Positions 50,783 to 59,697 of a stretch of DNA of 64,000 bases are shown here, one piece after another. Below the pieces are notes generated by a model that did not search any database, was not told where the DNA came from, and saw only the letters and a list, made by a program, of their open reading frames with translations. Source of the stretch: Cellulosilyticum sp. I15G10I2 (lineage in GTDB: Bacteria > Bacillota > Clostridia > Lachnospirales > Cellulosilyticaceae). Both the position numbers and the translations under genes were made by a program. The DNA lies in contig NZ_FMMP01000009.1 of the NCBI RefSeq assembly GCF_900095725.1, positions 603,497 to 667,496 of the forward strand, read 5' to 3'. The stretch's first letter is position 1. Each line of letters starts with the position of its first letter.

Positions 50783-51856
50783 ATGCTAGAAGCCGCTATC
50801 GAAAAATCGCTCGGAAATTTCAAATTAAACACTTATTTTAAAATCGAAAAAGGTGTGCTTGCTATACTGGGTTCATCAGGCTGCGGCAAAAGTATGACGC
50901 TTAAGTGTATCGCAGGCCTTAATACGCCAGATAAAGGAACTATCAAACTGAATGATAGAATACTCTTTTCTTCTGATTCTAAAATAAATGTACCACCCAG
51001 ACTTAGAAATATTGGCTATGTTTTTCAAAATTACGCTTTATTTCCCCACCTTACCGTTAGCCAAAATATCGCTTACGGCATTAAAGAGCTTCCTAAAGAG
51101 GAACGCCACCAGAAAATAACTCAGATGATCAGCCGCATGCAGCTTGAGGGGCTTGAAAAGCGCTATCCCTCCCAGCTTTCAGGAGGACAGCAGCAAAGAG
51201 TCGCCCTTGCCCGCACCCTCATCAAAGAACCCGAGCTATTGCTTTTAGATGAACCTTTTTCTGCCCTCGACAGCCATATCAAACATCTTCTAGAAAAAGA
51301 GCTGATTGATATTATCAAAAACAACTTTGACGGTATTGTTCTTCTGGTAACCCATAATATTGAAGAAGCCTATCGTATCAGTGACCATATTATGATTATG
51401 GATCAGGGTGAAAATGTTCAGCTAGGCACTAAAGAAGCAATCATTCATACCCCGCAAAATCTTACGGCTGCAAGAATAACAGGCTGCAAAAACTTCTTTG
51501 ATGTCACTGTAATAGATGATAATGATGCCTATTACTTACTTCAGTCAAAGGAGCTTGTTTTTAAAGCTGCAAAAAAAGCTGGGAATCCTATTGCCAAAGC
51601 TCTGATAGCAGGTGTACGAGCTCACCATCTAAGCTTGTCTTCCTTCGATTCAGAAAGTGATACAACTTTTGCCTGTCAGATATTAGAAAAGATTGAAGGG
51701 GTATTTTCTACAACCGTACTAGTAACCTGCAAGGGTTGTATCTTTCAAGTAGAAGTCTCAAAAGCTTCCTGCCCGCATCTTGCAGACGATGCTTCTAAGC
51801 AGCTTACACTCCATATCCCTCCCGAGCACGTCTTTTTGATGTCGGGCAGTGTATAA
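50783..51856 (+). CDS. modC: Molybdate ABC transporter ATPase
   Basis: Cytoplasmic ATPase of 357 residues. Walker A is GSSGCGKSMTL near residue 31, the signature is LSGGQQQRVALARTL near 133, and Walker B is LLLLDEPFSALD near 153, followed by the switch His in LLVTHNIEEAY. About 225-355 is a C-terminal TOBE/MOP-like regulatory region with weak similarity (AGVRAHHLSLSSF), fitting oxyanion sensing. It closes the modABC operon. Only 55 bp separate it from the convergent AraC-type gene. Confidence 0.95.
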   Translation: MLEAAIEKSLGNFKLNTYFKIEKGVLAILGSSGCGKSMTLKCIAGLNTPDKGTIKLNDRILFSSDSKINVPPRLRNIGYVFQNYALFPHLTVSQNIAYGIKELPKEERHQKITQMISRMQLEGLEKRYPSQLSGGQQQRVALARTLIKEPELLLLDEPFSALDSHIKHLLEKELIDIIKNNFDGIVLLVTHNIEEAYRISDHIMIMDQGENVQLGTKEAIIHTPQNLTAARITGCKNFFDVTVIDDNDAYYLLQSKELVFKAAKKAGNPIAKALIAGVRAHHLSLSSFDSESDTTFACQILEKIEGVFSTTVLVTCKGCIFQVEVSKASCPHLADDASKQLTLHIPPEHVFLMSGSV

Positions 51857-51911
51857 AACTTCTATACTTAGGTCTGTCATCGGGGTATTTTCAGGTTCAC
51901 AAGTCGTTGAT

Positions 51912-52742
51912 CTAAATAGCCCCTTTATTTTTTCTGTATTGATTGGGCGATATACCCTTCATCTTTTTAAACACATCCCCAAAATAATTGCTGTCGGTAA
52001 AGCCACATTTTAATGCAATCTCCGTAATAGAATGCTTTGACTCGATTAATAAATGTGACGCTTCTCTTAGCCTAATGTTGTTCAGGTATTCTTTAAAACC
52101 AAATCCTGTTATCTTCTTAAATTTTTTTGAAAAATAAGTGGTGCTCATCTTGGCGTTTTTAGAAATATCCTCCAAGGTGATCTGTTTATCATAGTTTTCA
52201 CAAATATACCTTGCCATTTCCTGAATCTTGCCACTTGCACCATCTAGTTCTTCGATATGATTATTTTGGAAGGCTTGACACCTTAGCAAAAAGACGACAA
52301 GTTCATAAAAATAGCTTCTGATTAATAACTTGGAAAAATCATCTCTAAGATCAGATTCATATTTCATCTTCATAAAAAGTTCTTCAATATAAGCCCTTCG
52401 GCTGACTGGGATCACAATATGTGTATCTTCAAAGCACTTTACTACGGATGTTTTGTCTATCTCTTGATATAAGGGCTGTAAAAAGTCGTCGGTAAAATTA
52501 ACGACAACCCGCTCATGGGGATCATCTGTTATAAAAGTGGTTCTATGGGGATTACTTTTGCCGATCATAATCAGACTGCCTTTATCTACGGTATACAATG
52601 TATGGTTAATAAACATACGTCTTGTGCCAGAAATCAAATAATAAATCTCATAATACGGATGAAAATGCGCCTTGTTCATCTCAAAAAATGCTTTCCTCTT
52701 CACACGGTCTATTAAAAACGTCTCTCCATTATCCAGCAGCAT
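51912..52742 (-). CDS. AraC-family regulator with cupin-type sensing domain
   Basis: Cytoplasmic regulator of about 276 residues. The N-terminal cupin (about 20-95) has AHFHPYYEIYYLISGTRRMF. The C-terminal AraC double helix-turn-helix (about 175-273) has STTYFSKKFKKITGFGFKEY and CGFTDSNYFGDVFKKMKGI. Start is placed at the third of three consecutive ATG codons, which has the best spacing from AGGAGA. It is divergent from the MATE exporter gene, so it may regulate that gene. The effector, often a sugar, is unknown. Confidence 0.88.
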   Translation of the reverse strand: MLLDNGETFLIDRVKRKAFFEMNKAHFHPYYEIYYLISGTRRMFINHTLYTVDKGSLIMIGKSNPHRTTFITDDPHERVVVNFTDDFLQPLYQEIDKTSVVKCFEDTHIVIPVSRRAYIEELFMKMKYESDLRDDFSKLLIRSYFYELVVFLLRCQAFQNNHIEELDGASGKIQEMARYICENYDKQITLEDISKNAKMSTTYFSKKFKKITGFGFKEYLNNIRLREASHLLIESKHSITEIALKCGFTDSNYFGDVFKKMKGISPNQYRKNKGAI

Positions 52743-52926
52743 CATCATTCTCCTATCCCTTCTTTTTTATCTATCATTCCTTTTTACTTTATATTATACC
52801 AAAACAGCTTAGCTATAGCAAAAAAACAGTAATTTGTCTAAAATTGATTTAATAATTCGTAGAAACAACGTTATTTTTGTTATAGTATAAATAGGAACTC
52901 GCAAGTGACAGAGAGGATTATCAAAC

Positions 52927-54327
52927 ATGGAAAAATCAGCTGCACAACTAACTGCAAAAGACGAAGCTTTTCGCAGCTTCGCACTCCAAGACAATATGTG
53001 GCACGTCATTTTTCAAGTATGCGCGCCCCTTGCTTTATACCAAAGTTTAAATCAAATCTTTAAGATGTTAGATACGATGATGGCCGCCCATATCAGTGCC
53101 GAGTCCATCTCCACAGTAGCGTATCTGTCCCAGATTAATATGACACTCGCTGCCATAGGCGGCGGACTCGCCGTAGGGGCCAGCCTCAAAATAAGTGAGG
53201 CTTATGGTGCTGGTGATTATGAGCTTGTCAAATCCAGAGTCAGCAGTTTATTTGGGCTGTGTGCTCTTTTAAGTATTGCTATCTTACTTTTTATTCTGCC
53301 TTTTACCACACAGTTTCTAAGACTTGCCAATACCCCTGAGGAGATGATTGCACTCGGCAGCCAATATTTTATAGTTGAACTGCTTGGCATGATCATCAGC
53401 TTCTTTAATAACGTCTATATCGCTATTGAACGAGCCCGGGGCAATTCAAAACGTATTCTTTACCTCAACTTATTAACTATCGCTATTAAACTGATCTTAA
53501 CCGCTTCTTTTGTTTACATACTTCGATCAGGTATTACAATGATTGCCGTTGCAACTATTCTTTCTCAGTTAGTTATTCTTGCAGCAGCCTTCATCAATAT
53601 GCGTGATCAGAATAATGCCTTTGGCTTCTCTTTAAAAAGCATCCGCTTTAAAGGCAGAGTGACAACACCTATGATTGTCTTATCCATCCCTGTCATTGCA
53701 GAAAAAATCGCTTTTTCACTTGGCAAGGTTGTCGTTAATTCCATGAGTACCGTTTATGGTGCTTTAACAGTAGGTGCCCTTGGGATCTCAAATACCATCG
53801 GTGGCATGACTACCGTGCCGCAAAACGGCTTCCAAGACGGTGGCGCTGCGATTATCAGCCAGAATCTTGGTGCTAATAATCCCCAAAGAGCCTTGGATGC
53901 TTTTAAAAAAATATTAATCATTAATGTAATTATTGGTGCCATTGGTTATATCGTAACCATCGGATTTTTAGATGCTATCAGCACATTTTTCGCAGGTGAT
54001 GATACTGTATTTGCTACTCACATTGCGCGTATTTATTACTTTGAAGCGATGGCCTGTATTCCCCTTGGCATCAATGCGGCGGTCATGGCACTACTCTACG
54101 GCTTTGGCTATACCAAGCTAACGCTTCTTATAAACTTCAGCAGAGTATTTGTCTTCCGGATGCCTGTTTTATGGGCCCTTCAGACTTTTACCAATTTAGG
54201 GACAGAAAGCGTCGGCATCGTTATGATGGTAAGTAATATTCTTACAGGTGTCTTAGCAGCTGCCGTTGCCGCTGTAATGCTCAAAAAAATATACAGGCAG
54301 ACTAATACGCCGCCTGTTATCATATAA
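52927..54327 (+). CDS. MATE family efflux protein
   Basis: Integral membrane protein of 466 residues with about twelve segments in two similar halves. The N-half has GGGLAVGASLKISEAYGAGD, and the C-half has PQNGFQDGGAAIISQNLGAN, a variant of the MATE repeat. Members export drugs or metabolites using Na+ or H+ gradients; the substrate is unknown. Start follows GAGAGG at a slightly long spacing. It is divergent from the AraC-type regulator, and its end almost touches the convergent sensor gene at 54330. Confidence 0.93.
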   Translation: MEKSAAQLTAKDEAFRSFALQDNMWHVIFQVCAPLALYQSLNQIFKMLDTMMAAHISAESISTVAYLSQINMTLAAIGGGLAVGASLKISEAYGAGDYELVKSRVSSLFGLCALLSIAILLFILPFTTQFLRLANTPEEMIALGSQYFIVELLGMIISFFNNVYIAIERARGNSKRILYLNLLTIAIKLILTASFVYILRSGITMIAVATILSQLVILAAAFINMRDQNNAFGFSLKSIRFKGRVTTPMIVLSIPVIAEKIAFSLGKVVVNSMSTVYGALTVGALGISNTIGGMTTVPQNGFQDGGAAIISQNLGANNPQRALDAFKKILIINVIIGAIGYIVTIGFLDAISTFFAGDDTVFATHIARIYYFEAMACIPLGINAAVMALLYGFGYTKLTLLINFSRVFVFRMPVLWALQTFTNLGTESVGIVMMVSNILTGVLAAAVAAVMLKKIYRQTNTPPVII

Positions 54328-54329
54328 TT

Positions 54330-56291
54330 TTAAGCTTTTATCTTTTCTAATAGCAGCTGAGTTGCATCACTGATTTCTTCACTATTCGCTGTAATCTCCT
54401 GAATAGATGATGAGATCATATTGACTGCCTGATTCATGACAATCATCTTTTCTTGAATGGCACTTGAAATCGACGTAACTTCTGCTGCTGCTTTCATCAT
54501 GACTACCTGATCTTGCTGAGTATCCATGGCAATGACTTTGGAGCGCTCTGCCAGTTTTTTTACTTCTCCCGCAACCACGGCAAATCCTCTACCCTCTTCA
54601 CCTGCTCTGGCTGCTTCAATCGCAGCATTAAGGGCAAGCAGATTTGTCTGATTAGCTATCCCGACTATTTCATCACTGCCTTTAGCAAATGCATTAAGTT
54701 TCTGCTCCATGCCATCGATATGCTCATTGAGATTGATGATCGTACTTAATATCTCATCCATTTTATTTGCGAGTTCTTGAATAGATGAGGCATTTTCTTC
54801 ATTGCCTGCAGATATGCCTGCTATAGACTGCATAATCACACTGCTTTGCTGATAAATCTCCTCTGACTGCTTTAATTTTTCTTCTGTCATCATTTTCATT
54901 TGATCTAGTAATTGAATCTGTTCATCCTGTGCTTTACGATGTTTTTTCTCTTGTTTTACAGACATACGGTTAAAGTCTATGCAGTTATTTGGCATATTAA
55001 GGCCGTGAAAAATAGCCGTTGCCATTTTTCTACATGAATGGTACCCGCACGCAGCACAATTGATTTTTCGATGTTCCTCCATAGGCTTATTCATCTTTAA
55101 ATAGATTTCATTAAGCTCTTCTTTAGAAGGCTCATCATAATGAAGGTCCAGCTGATGGGCCTGATAGTGACATTCAAATTGATGCCAGTCCATCTTTTTA
55201 TCAAAGTATTTATGCAGACTATCAATCTTCTTCGTTTTAACAAAACCCTTCTTCTCTCCCTTTTTGACCCTTTTCTTTTGGTTGAAAACTCGGTCAACGT
55301 CATCTAATGACATGGTCTTTTCTAATGTATTATGGGCTGTCCCTGTTCCATAATTACATCCATAGCTGCAGTTAAGTATATCTAATAGAAGCGGTAATTC
55401 TTTTTTCTGCTTCATAGACTCAGCATATTCTTGAAGGTAATGATAGACATGATTTGTCCCTTCAATCTGACGTATCCAAGCATCTTTTACAAAGTACTCA
55501 ACATTCTCCTTGAGCCCCCCAGGCCTACTAAAAAGAAACCCTAAACTCGCCTGTAACTCTTGGTCAAACTCATGTTCCTCATACTGAGTATAATCAACAG
55601 CATGGGCTTTTAGGTAATCACTCATTTTTTTAAAGGTCACATTATACCCCACAAGACCTTTGGTTCGGGAGGCTGTAATCTCATCACCTTTACCAATACA
55701 TGGGGATAAAAAAGCAATCTCTCCTGTGGTCCGTTCGTAGGTTTTCATATATATGGCGAGGCACATCATCGGACTATGTATCTTGGCTAGCGCATCAATA
55801 AGATCTGGCTGATACTTTTCTATAAAATTCACAATAGGCGGACATGGCTGTGCAATAATTGGCTCCATACCTGTTTCTTTCATCGCTTTTAAATAAGCCC
55901 ACACCGTAATATCCGCGCCCAAAGAAACATCAAGGATGGATTTAACACCTATTTTTTTCAAGTAGCCAAACAACTTCTTATAGTCAGGAAAATTAACAAG
56001 TATGGCCGGCGCCGCAATAACAGAAATAGCTTTTCCCTTTTTAATATCCTCAAAAAAACGTTCCGTATCATCTTTAAATAGTCTGGCCTGATGTTCACAT
56101 ACACGGATACATTCTCCGCAGTGAATACATCTTTCGGCATCAACTTTAACTTTATTCTTGTCATCTGCATAATAAGCTATATTCGCCCCAGGTATAGGAC
56201 AATAGCCTATGCACTGATTACATCCCGCGCACCGGTCTTTATCCAAGTATATCCGATCTTCTAAATGATTTGATATAGATTTTGCTTCCAT
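54330..56291 (-). CDS. Ferredoxin/[FeFe]-hydrogenase-like sensor fused to a methyl-accepting domain
   Basis: Soluble protein of 653 residues with four parts. About 10-75: two [4Fe-4S] ferredoxin motifs ([13 protein letters not shown] and [13 protein letters not shown]). About 85-345: an [FeFe]-hydrogenase large-subunit-like domain with [21 protein letters not shown] and [12 protein letters not shown], degenerate forms of the three H-cluster motifs. About 400-445: a Fe-S domain with [15 protein letters not shown] and a later Cys. About 480-653: a methyl-accepting signalling domain with [20 protein letters not shown]. It may sense H2 or redox state and signal to a chemotaxis-type pathway. Start is the ATG preceded by AGGAGAG. 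Confidence 0.9.
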   Translation of the reverse strand: MEAKSISNHLEDRIYLDKDRCAGCNQCIGYCPIPGANIAYYADDKNKVKVDAERCIHCGECIRVCEHQARLFKDDTERFFEDIKKGKAISVIAAPAILVNFPDYKKLFGYLKKIGVKSILDVSLGADITVWAYLKAMKETGMEPIIAQPCPPIVNFIEKYQPDLIDALAKIHSPMMCLAIYMKTYERTTGEIAFLSPCIGKGDEITASRTKGLVGYNVTFKKMSDYLKAHAVDYTQYEEHEFDQELQASLGFLFSRPGGLKENVEYFVKDAWIRQIEGTNHVYHYLQEYAESMKQKKELPLLLDILNCSYGCNYGTGTAHNTLEKTMSLDDVDRVFNQKKRVKKGEKKGFVKTKKIDSLHKYFDKKMDWHQFECHYQAHQLDLHYDEPSKEELNEIYLKMNKPMEEHRKINCAACGYHSCRKMATAIFHGLNMPNNCIDFNRMSVKQEKKHRKAQDEQIQLLDQMKMMTEEKLKQSEEIYQQSSVIMQSIAGISAGNEENASSIQELANKMDEILSTIINLNEHIDGMEQKLNAFAKGSDEIVGIANQTNLLALNAAIEAARAGEEGRGFAVVAGEVKKLAERSKVIAMDTQQDQVVMMKAAAEVTSISSAIQEKMIVMNQAVNMISSSIQEITANSEEISDATQLLLEKIKA

Positions 56292-56562
56292 TTCATCTCT
56301 CCTCATATAATCATTCGCCTTATACGCACATCCGAATAATAACCGGTGGAGAAAGTAATTATTTTGATGCATTTAGCAGGTTATTATTACATTTTAGCAT
56401 AATTAGTCGCAAAAAAATCTACTAAATATATTTAATTCTGTCACTTTATAATCTTGCCAAATTTCTATAAGTAGGCTTGCAGGAAAAATAATACTTTCAA
56501 AAGTGATGCGCGTACAGTAACCACTATGGCCCAGGCAAATATTTCCGCTAGATTAAGATTGT

Positions 56563-56712
56563 TTGGACAACGTCCGCAAGGGGGAGGGGGGATAGCTATT
56601 TTCCTCTGCTCCGTCACATGTATCCAAGTCGCATCGAAAAACACTATCCCCCCTCCCCTTGCTCACTCTCGCAGAGTGATGTTCTATAAAATACTTATAG
56701 TAAAACAAAAAA
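56563..56712. repeat. Hairpin repeat family, copy 1
   Basis: About 125-bp core. It has GGGGAGGGGGGATAG pairing with CTATCCCCCCTCCCC, then a small hairpin CACTCT-CGC-AGAGTG, where the other copies have AACTCT/AGAGTT: a compensatory pair change. The spacer is conserved (CTCCGTCACATGTATCCAAG). It lies in the gap after the csp-like gene at 56747. No protein-coding frame through it is supported. Confidence 0.9.
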
Positions 56713-56740
56713 GCTATTCCCTCGTTAATAAAGGAACAGC
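56713..56740 (-). terminator. Terminator of the first csp-like gene
   Basis: Read on the minus strand, GCTGTTCC and GGAATAGC form an 8-bp stem with one G-U pair, followed by TTTTTTG. It lies just after the stop codon at 56747. Confidence 0.8.
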
Positions 56741-56746
56741 CTCCAC

Positions 56747-59167
56747 TTATATAGGACTGTTAAGCAGTGAATTTAAAATACTCAGGTCAAAAACACCATA
56801 GCCCTCACTAGGGTTAGGATATGATACGCCATAGGATTGTCGTATGACGCCAAGCAAGATATTATTGATGCCCAAGGTATTAGGTAAAGGCACCCTTCCT
56901 TCTTCCATAAGTTTACTATAAATGGTAGCTGTAACACCTGCCATAATACTTACTGCCGGCAATGTGCCTGTTACGCTCACCCATTCCCCATGTCTGCAAG
57001 GTGCTGTAATACGACTGCTTCCCGTTACCAAAAGCGGCCTTACTCTTTCATCCCAAGTGTATCCTCTGCCTGAGCTACTAAGCATTACCCCTGTACGTTG
57101 ATCATAGCCGCCTACAACCATTGCATTATTAATACAAGCTGATGAACCAAGGGTCGTAAATGTGTCAGAAGGACGAAGGGTAATATGTGGATTAAGCTCC
57201 TGTTGTGAAATCCATAGATTAATTTGACTTAATTCTTCCGATCCTAATGCACCAGCTAGACGCCACTGCCCTATCTGGGGACTTTCTATCCTAAATAATA
57301 ATCGTCTCGCCCCATTTAAAAAGTCTATCTCTTCCCCATTTGAATAAACAGTTGCTTCTAAAACTGAAGTGACCCCTGCTTGTTTTAAATCAATTGGTCC
57401 CGTAGCAATATTGGATGGCGGATATAAATAGGCAGTTACAATAGATGAAATTCTTTGATAAATAACACCTATTACATTCTGATTGGCTCTTGCTACATTA
57501 AGTGTTAACGGGCTTAGAGACCCTCCTGCTCGCTGAGTGCTGTAATGGTGTTGTTTATCAGCCTCATCTCCAGTTGGGATTATTAAAGTAATCCCCGCTC
57601 TTCTTGCTACCAGTGCTAGTATTTCATAAAGAATCAACGACCCATCATGGGGATCTATATTCGTATTAAAAGGTAAGCATAATACAAGCGGCCTATTTCT
57701 TTCTCTTGCAAAGTCTGCAAGTTCTAAAACACCAATCATTGCATCTTGCAGTATCACCCCATATCGGCTTGGCATGCCTCCATAAATTCTTTGAACGGCT
57801 TCTGATGCTGGTTTAACTTTTGCAACTATAAACTCCGCTTCTGTTGCAACACCACGATATGTCTCACCAAGACTCTTACCACCTGCTATGCCTAACATCA
57901 TTGTGCTTATACTATCATTCTCTGGAATTGGAATAAGTTCCCCAGGGCTGGGACTATTTAGCGCTCTATCTATTTGTTCCTTAAAATACTTCATCCCTTC
58001 ACTAGCACTTACTTGCTGCCAAATATAAGCTATTCTCGTCCCGCCATTTTGATCCCGCAGCACTTCATTTGTATAATCCACATCATCTGTTGTAATAAGC
58101 CCTATATAAACGTCTCTTCCTTTATATTTTAGCTCTTCTGCAATAAGGCTGTATGGCGTGAGTGGATACCCCTCTTCTCTTTCACAAGGCGCGTGGCTTA
58201 CGATAGGTATACGGTGTCTAGGCGTTACATCTTGTCTTAGTATATTACTTAACTCATCAAACTGACTTTTCCTAGCATAAAGCATACTATATCCCCCTAT
58301 TAAACGTGCGGTCTTTAACCCTAACGCTTCATAATACTCTGGGGGCCTATAATTACCGGTATCCAGAAAGGCATAGATTTCTTCATTTGGCTGGATGCTG
58401 TTATAAAATACATCATTTTCAAATAATGGACTGCTCTGCCGATACTGATCATACATATTTTTAAACCAATTCTTATTTTTAAAGGCATCTCTAATAAACG
58501 GCAAGGCTTTTAGCGTAGTGCTCTTTAGATCCTCACTTAAATAAATCACTTGATCTTGATAAAACTCATACTCCCCTCGCATTGGCATATAATACTTATT
58601 GTTATCTTCATGTGTACACTTTATGATCATACCACCATTTAAAGCTTCTAAATAATGATTAATAATTTTGGAAGTTAAACTTCTGTATCTAAAGCCTTCG
58701 TCAGGAATATAGATATTTGCATAAATAAGTATAGGTTTATGTAGCTGGCAAGCCAGATCTTTGAGATATGCCACACACTTGATATAATCTGCTGCTGTCG
58801 TTTGATGTGTTTCGCTATAACAGCTTATCGATAAACATTTATCATCTTTCCTATCACGGGAAATCGCTTTACTGGTATGCGCTGTCATATGGTAAATACG
58901 GTCTGCTTCTTGTATATCCGGCTTGGCCTCTATTGTTGCTATAATCATGTTAGGGCCGTCTATTTGCTCTTTTATGAGTGTATTGTTATTACTGCCTAGT
59001 TCTATTGTAAAGTTAGGTTCTATAATACCGGTTAGTCCACTTAACCAAGATAGGTATTTTTCTTCTATCTCTAAAACTTTATGGTTTATCCCTAAAGTCT
59101 CTATCCTATTTGCATATTGTCCTAAGTAGGGAGCTACATCTTTACTGTGTTCTATAATAACCTGCAT
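56747..59167 (-). CDS. Csp/subtilisin-like pseudoprotease 1
   Basis: Protein of 806 residues related to the Csp germination subtilases. The N-terminus (about 1-70) resembles a Csp prodomain. The subtilase-like region spans about 340-800. All catalytic positions look lost: the Asp block is VYIGLITTDDVDYTN (Thr where Asp is expected), the His block is NDSISTMMLGIAGG (no His), the Ser block is GTLPAVSIMAG (Leu for Ser), and the oxyanion Asn block is IIPTGDEADKQHH (Asp for Asn). C. difficile CspC is also a pseudoprotease and serves as a germinant receptor, so a non-enzymatic signalling role is plausible. It has GGAGGTG and no signal peptide. Confidence 0.88.
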   Translation of the reverse strand: MQVIIEHSKDVAPYLGQYANRIETLGINHKVLEIEEKYLSWLSGLTGIIEPNFTIELGSNNNTLIKEQIDGPNMIIATIEAKPDIQEADRIYHMTAHTSKAISRDRKDDKCLSISCYSETHQTTAADYIKCVAYLKDLACQLHKPILIYANIYIPDEGFRYRSLTSKIINHYLEALNGGMIIKCTHEDNNKYYMPMRGEYEFYQDQVIYLSEDLKSTTLKALPFIRDAFKNKNWFKNMYDQYRQSSPLFENDVFYNSIQPNEEIYAFLDTGNYRPPEYYEALGLKTARLIGGYSMLYARKSQFDELSNILRQDVTPRHRIPIVSHAPCEREEGYPLTPYSLIAEELKYKGRDVYIGLITTDDVDYTNEVLRDQNGGTRIAYIWQQVSASEGMKYFKEQIDRALNSPSPGELIPIPENDSISTMMLGIAGGKSLGETYRGVATEAEFIVAKVKPASEAVQRIYGGMPSRYGVILQDAMIGVLELADFARERNRPLVLCLPFNTNIDPHDGSLILYEILALVARRAGITLIIPTGDEADKQHHYSTQRAGGSLSPLTLNVARANQNVIGVIYQRISSIVTAYLYPPSNIATGPIDLKQAGVTSVLEATVYSNGEEIDFLNGARRLLFRIESPQIGQWRLAGALGSEELSQINLWISQQELNPHITLRPSDTFTTLGSSACINNAMVVGGYDQRTGVMLSSSGRGYTWDERVRPLLVTGSSRITAPCRHGEWVSVTGTLPAVSIMAGVTATIYSKLMEEGRVPLPNTLGINNILLGVIRQSYGVSYPNPSEGYGVFDLSILNSLLNSPI

Positions 59168-59385
59168 ACTTACACCTCCCCCCCTCTAACCTATCCATCT
59201 ATATGTTCAGCGTCTATGTCCATATCCATCCGTCCTGTATGCTACTGAAATACTCCTTGGCTAAAATTCTCATTATATGTCTTCTTTTATAATGTTATGA
59301 TTCATATATGTTATTTATTATTATTTAACTATTAATTTGCTTTTAGAATTTTCACTCTGTGTATACATTTAAGTTGTAGAGCTTC

Positions 59386-59552
59386 TACTTAAATATTTTG
59401 GCAACGTCCGCAATGGGGAGGGGGGATAGCTATTTTTCTCTGCTCCGTCACACGTATCCAAGTCGCATCGCAAAACACTATCCCCCCTCCCCTTGCTAAC
59501 TCTCGCAGAGTTATGTTCTATAAAATGATTATACTTAAACAAAAATGCTGCT
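59386..59552. repeat. Hairpin repeat family, copy 2
   Basis: Full copy with left flank ACTTAAATATTTTGGCAACG, the 15-bp GC-rich stem, and the small hairpin AACTCT-CGC-AGAGTT. It lies in the 530-bp divergent gap between the two csp-like genes. The remainder of the gap is AT-rich and should hold their promoters. Confidence 0.9.
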
Positions 59553-59697
59553 TATAAAAAATACTAATGAATCAAATATCTACATAAATATAATAGGGGG
59601 GCTTTAACCTTAGAGATAGAAAGTTTTATTTGCTTGTTATAGTTGTATTTATATTTTAAATAAAAAATACGTTTATTAGCATAAATAAGGAGGCGTT

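Noticed and set aside
56526..56801. 91-residue plus-strand frame
   Set aside because: It runs through the hairpin repeat and into the antisense of the csp-like gene; the stem sequence gives a low-complexity Gly/Pro translation.
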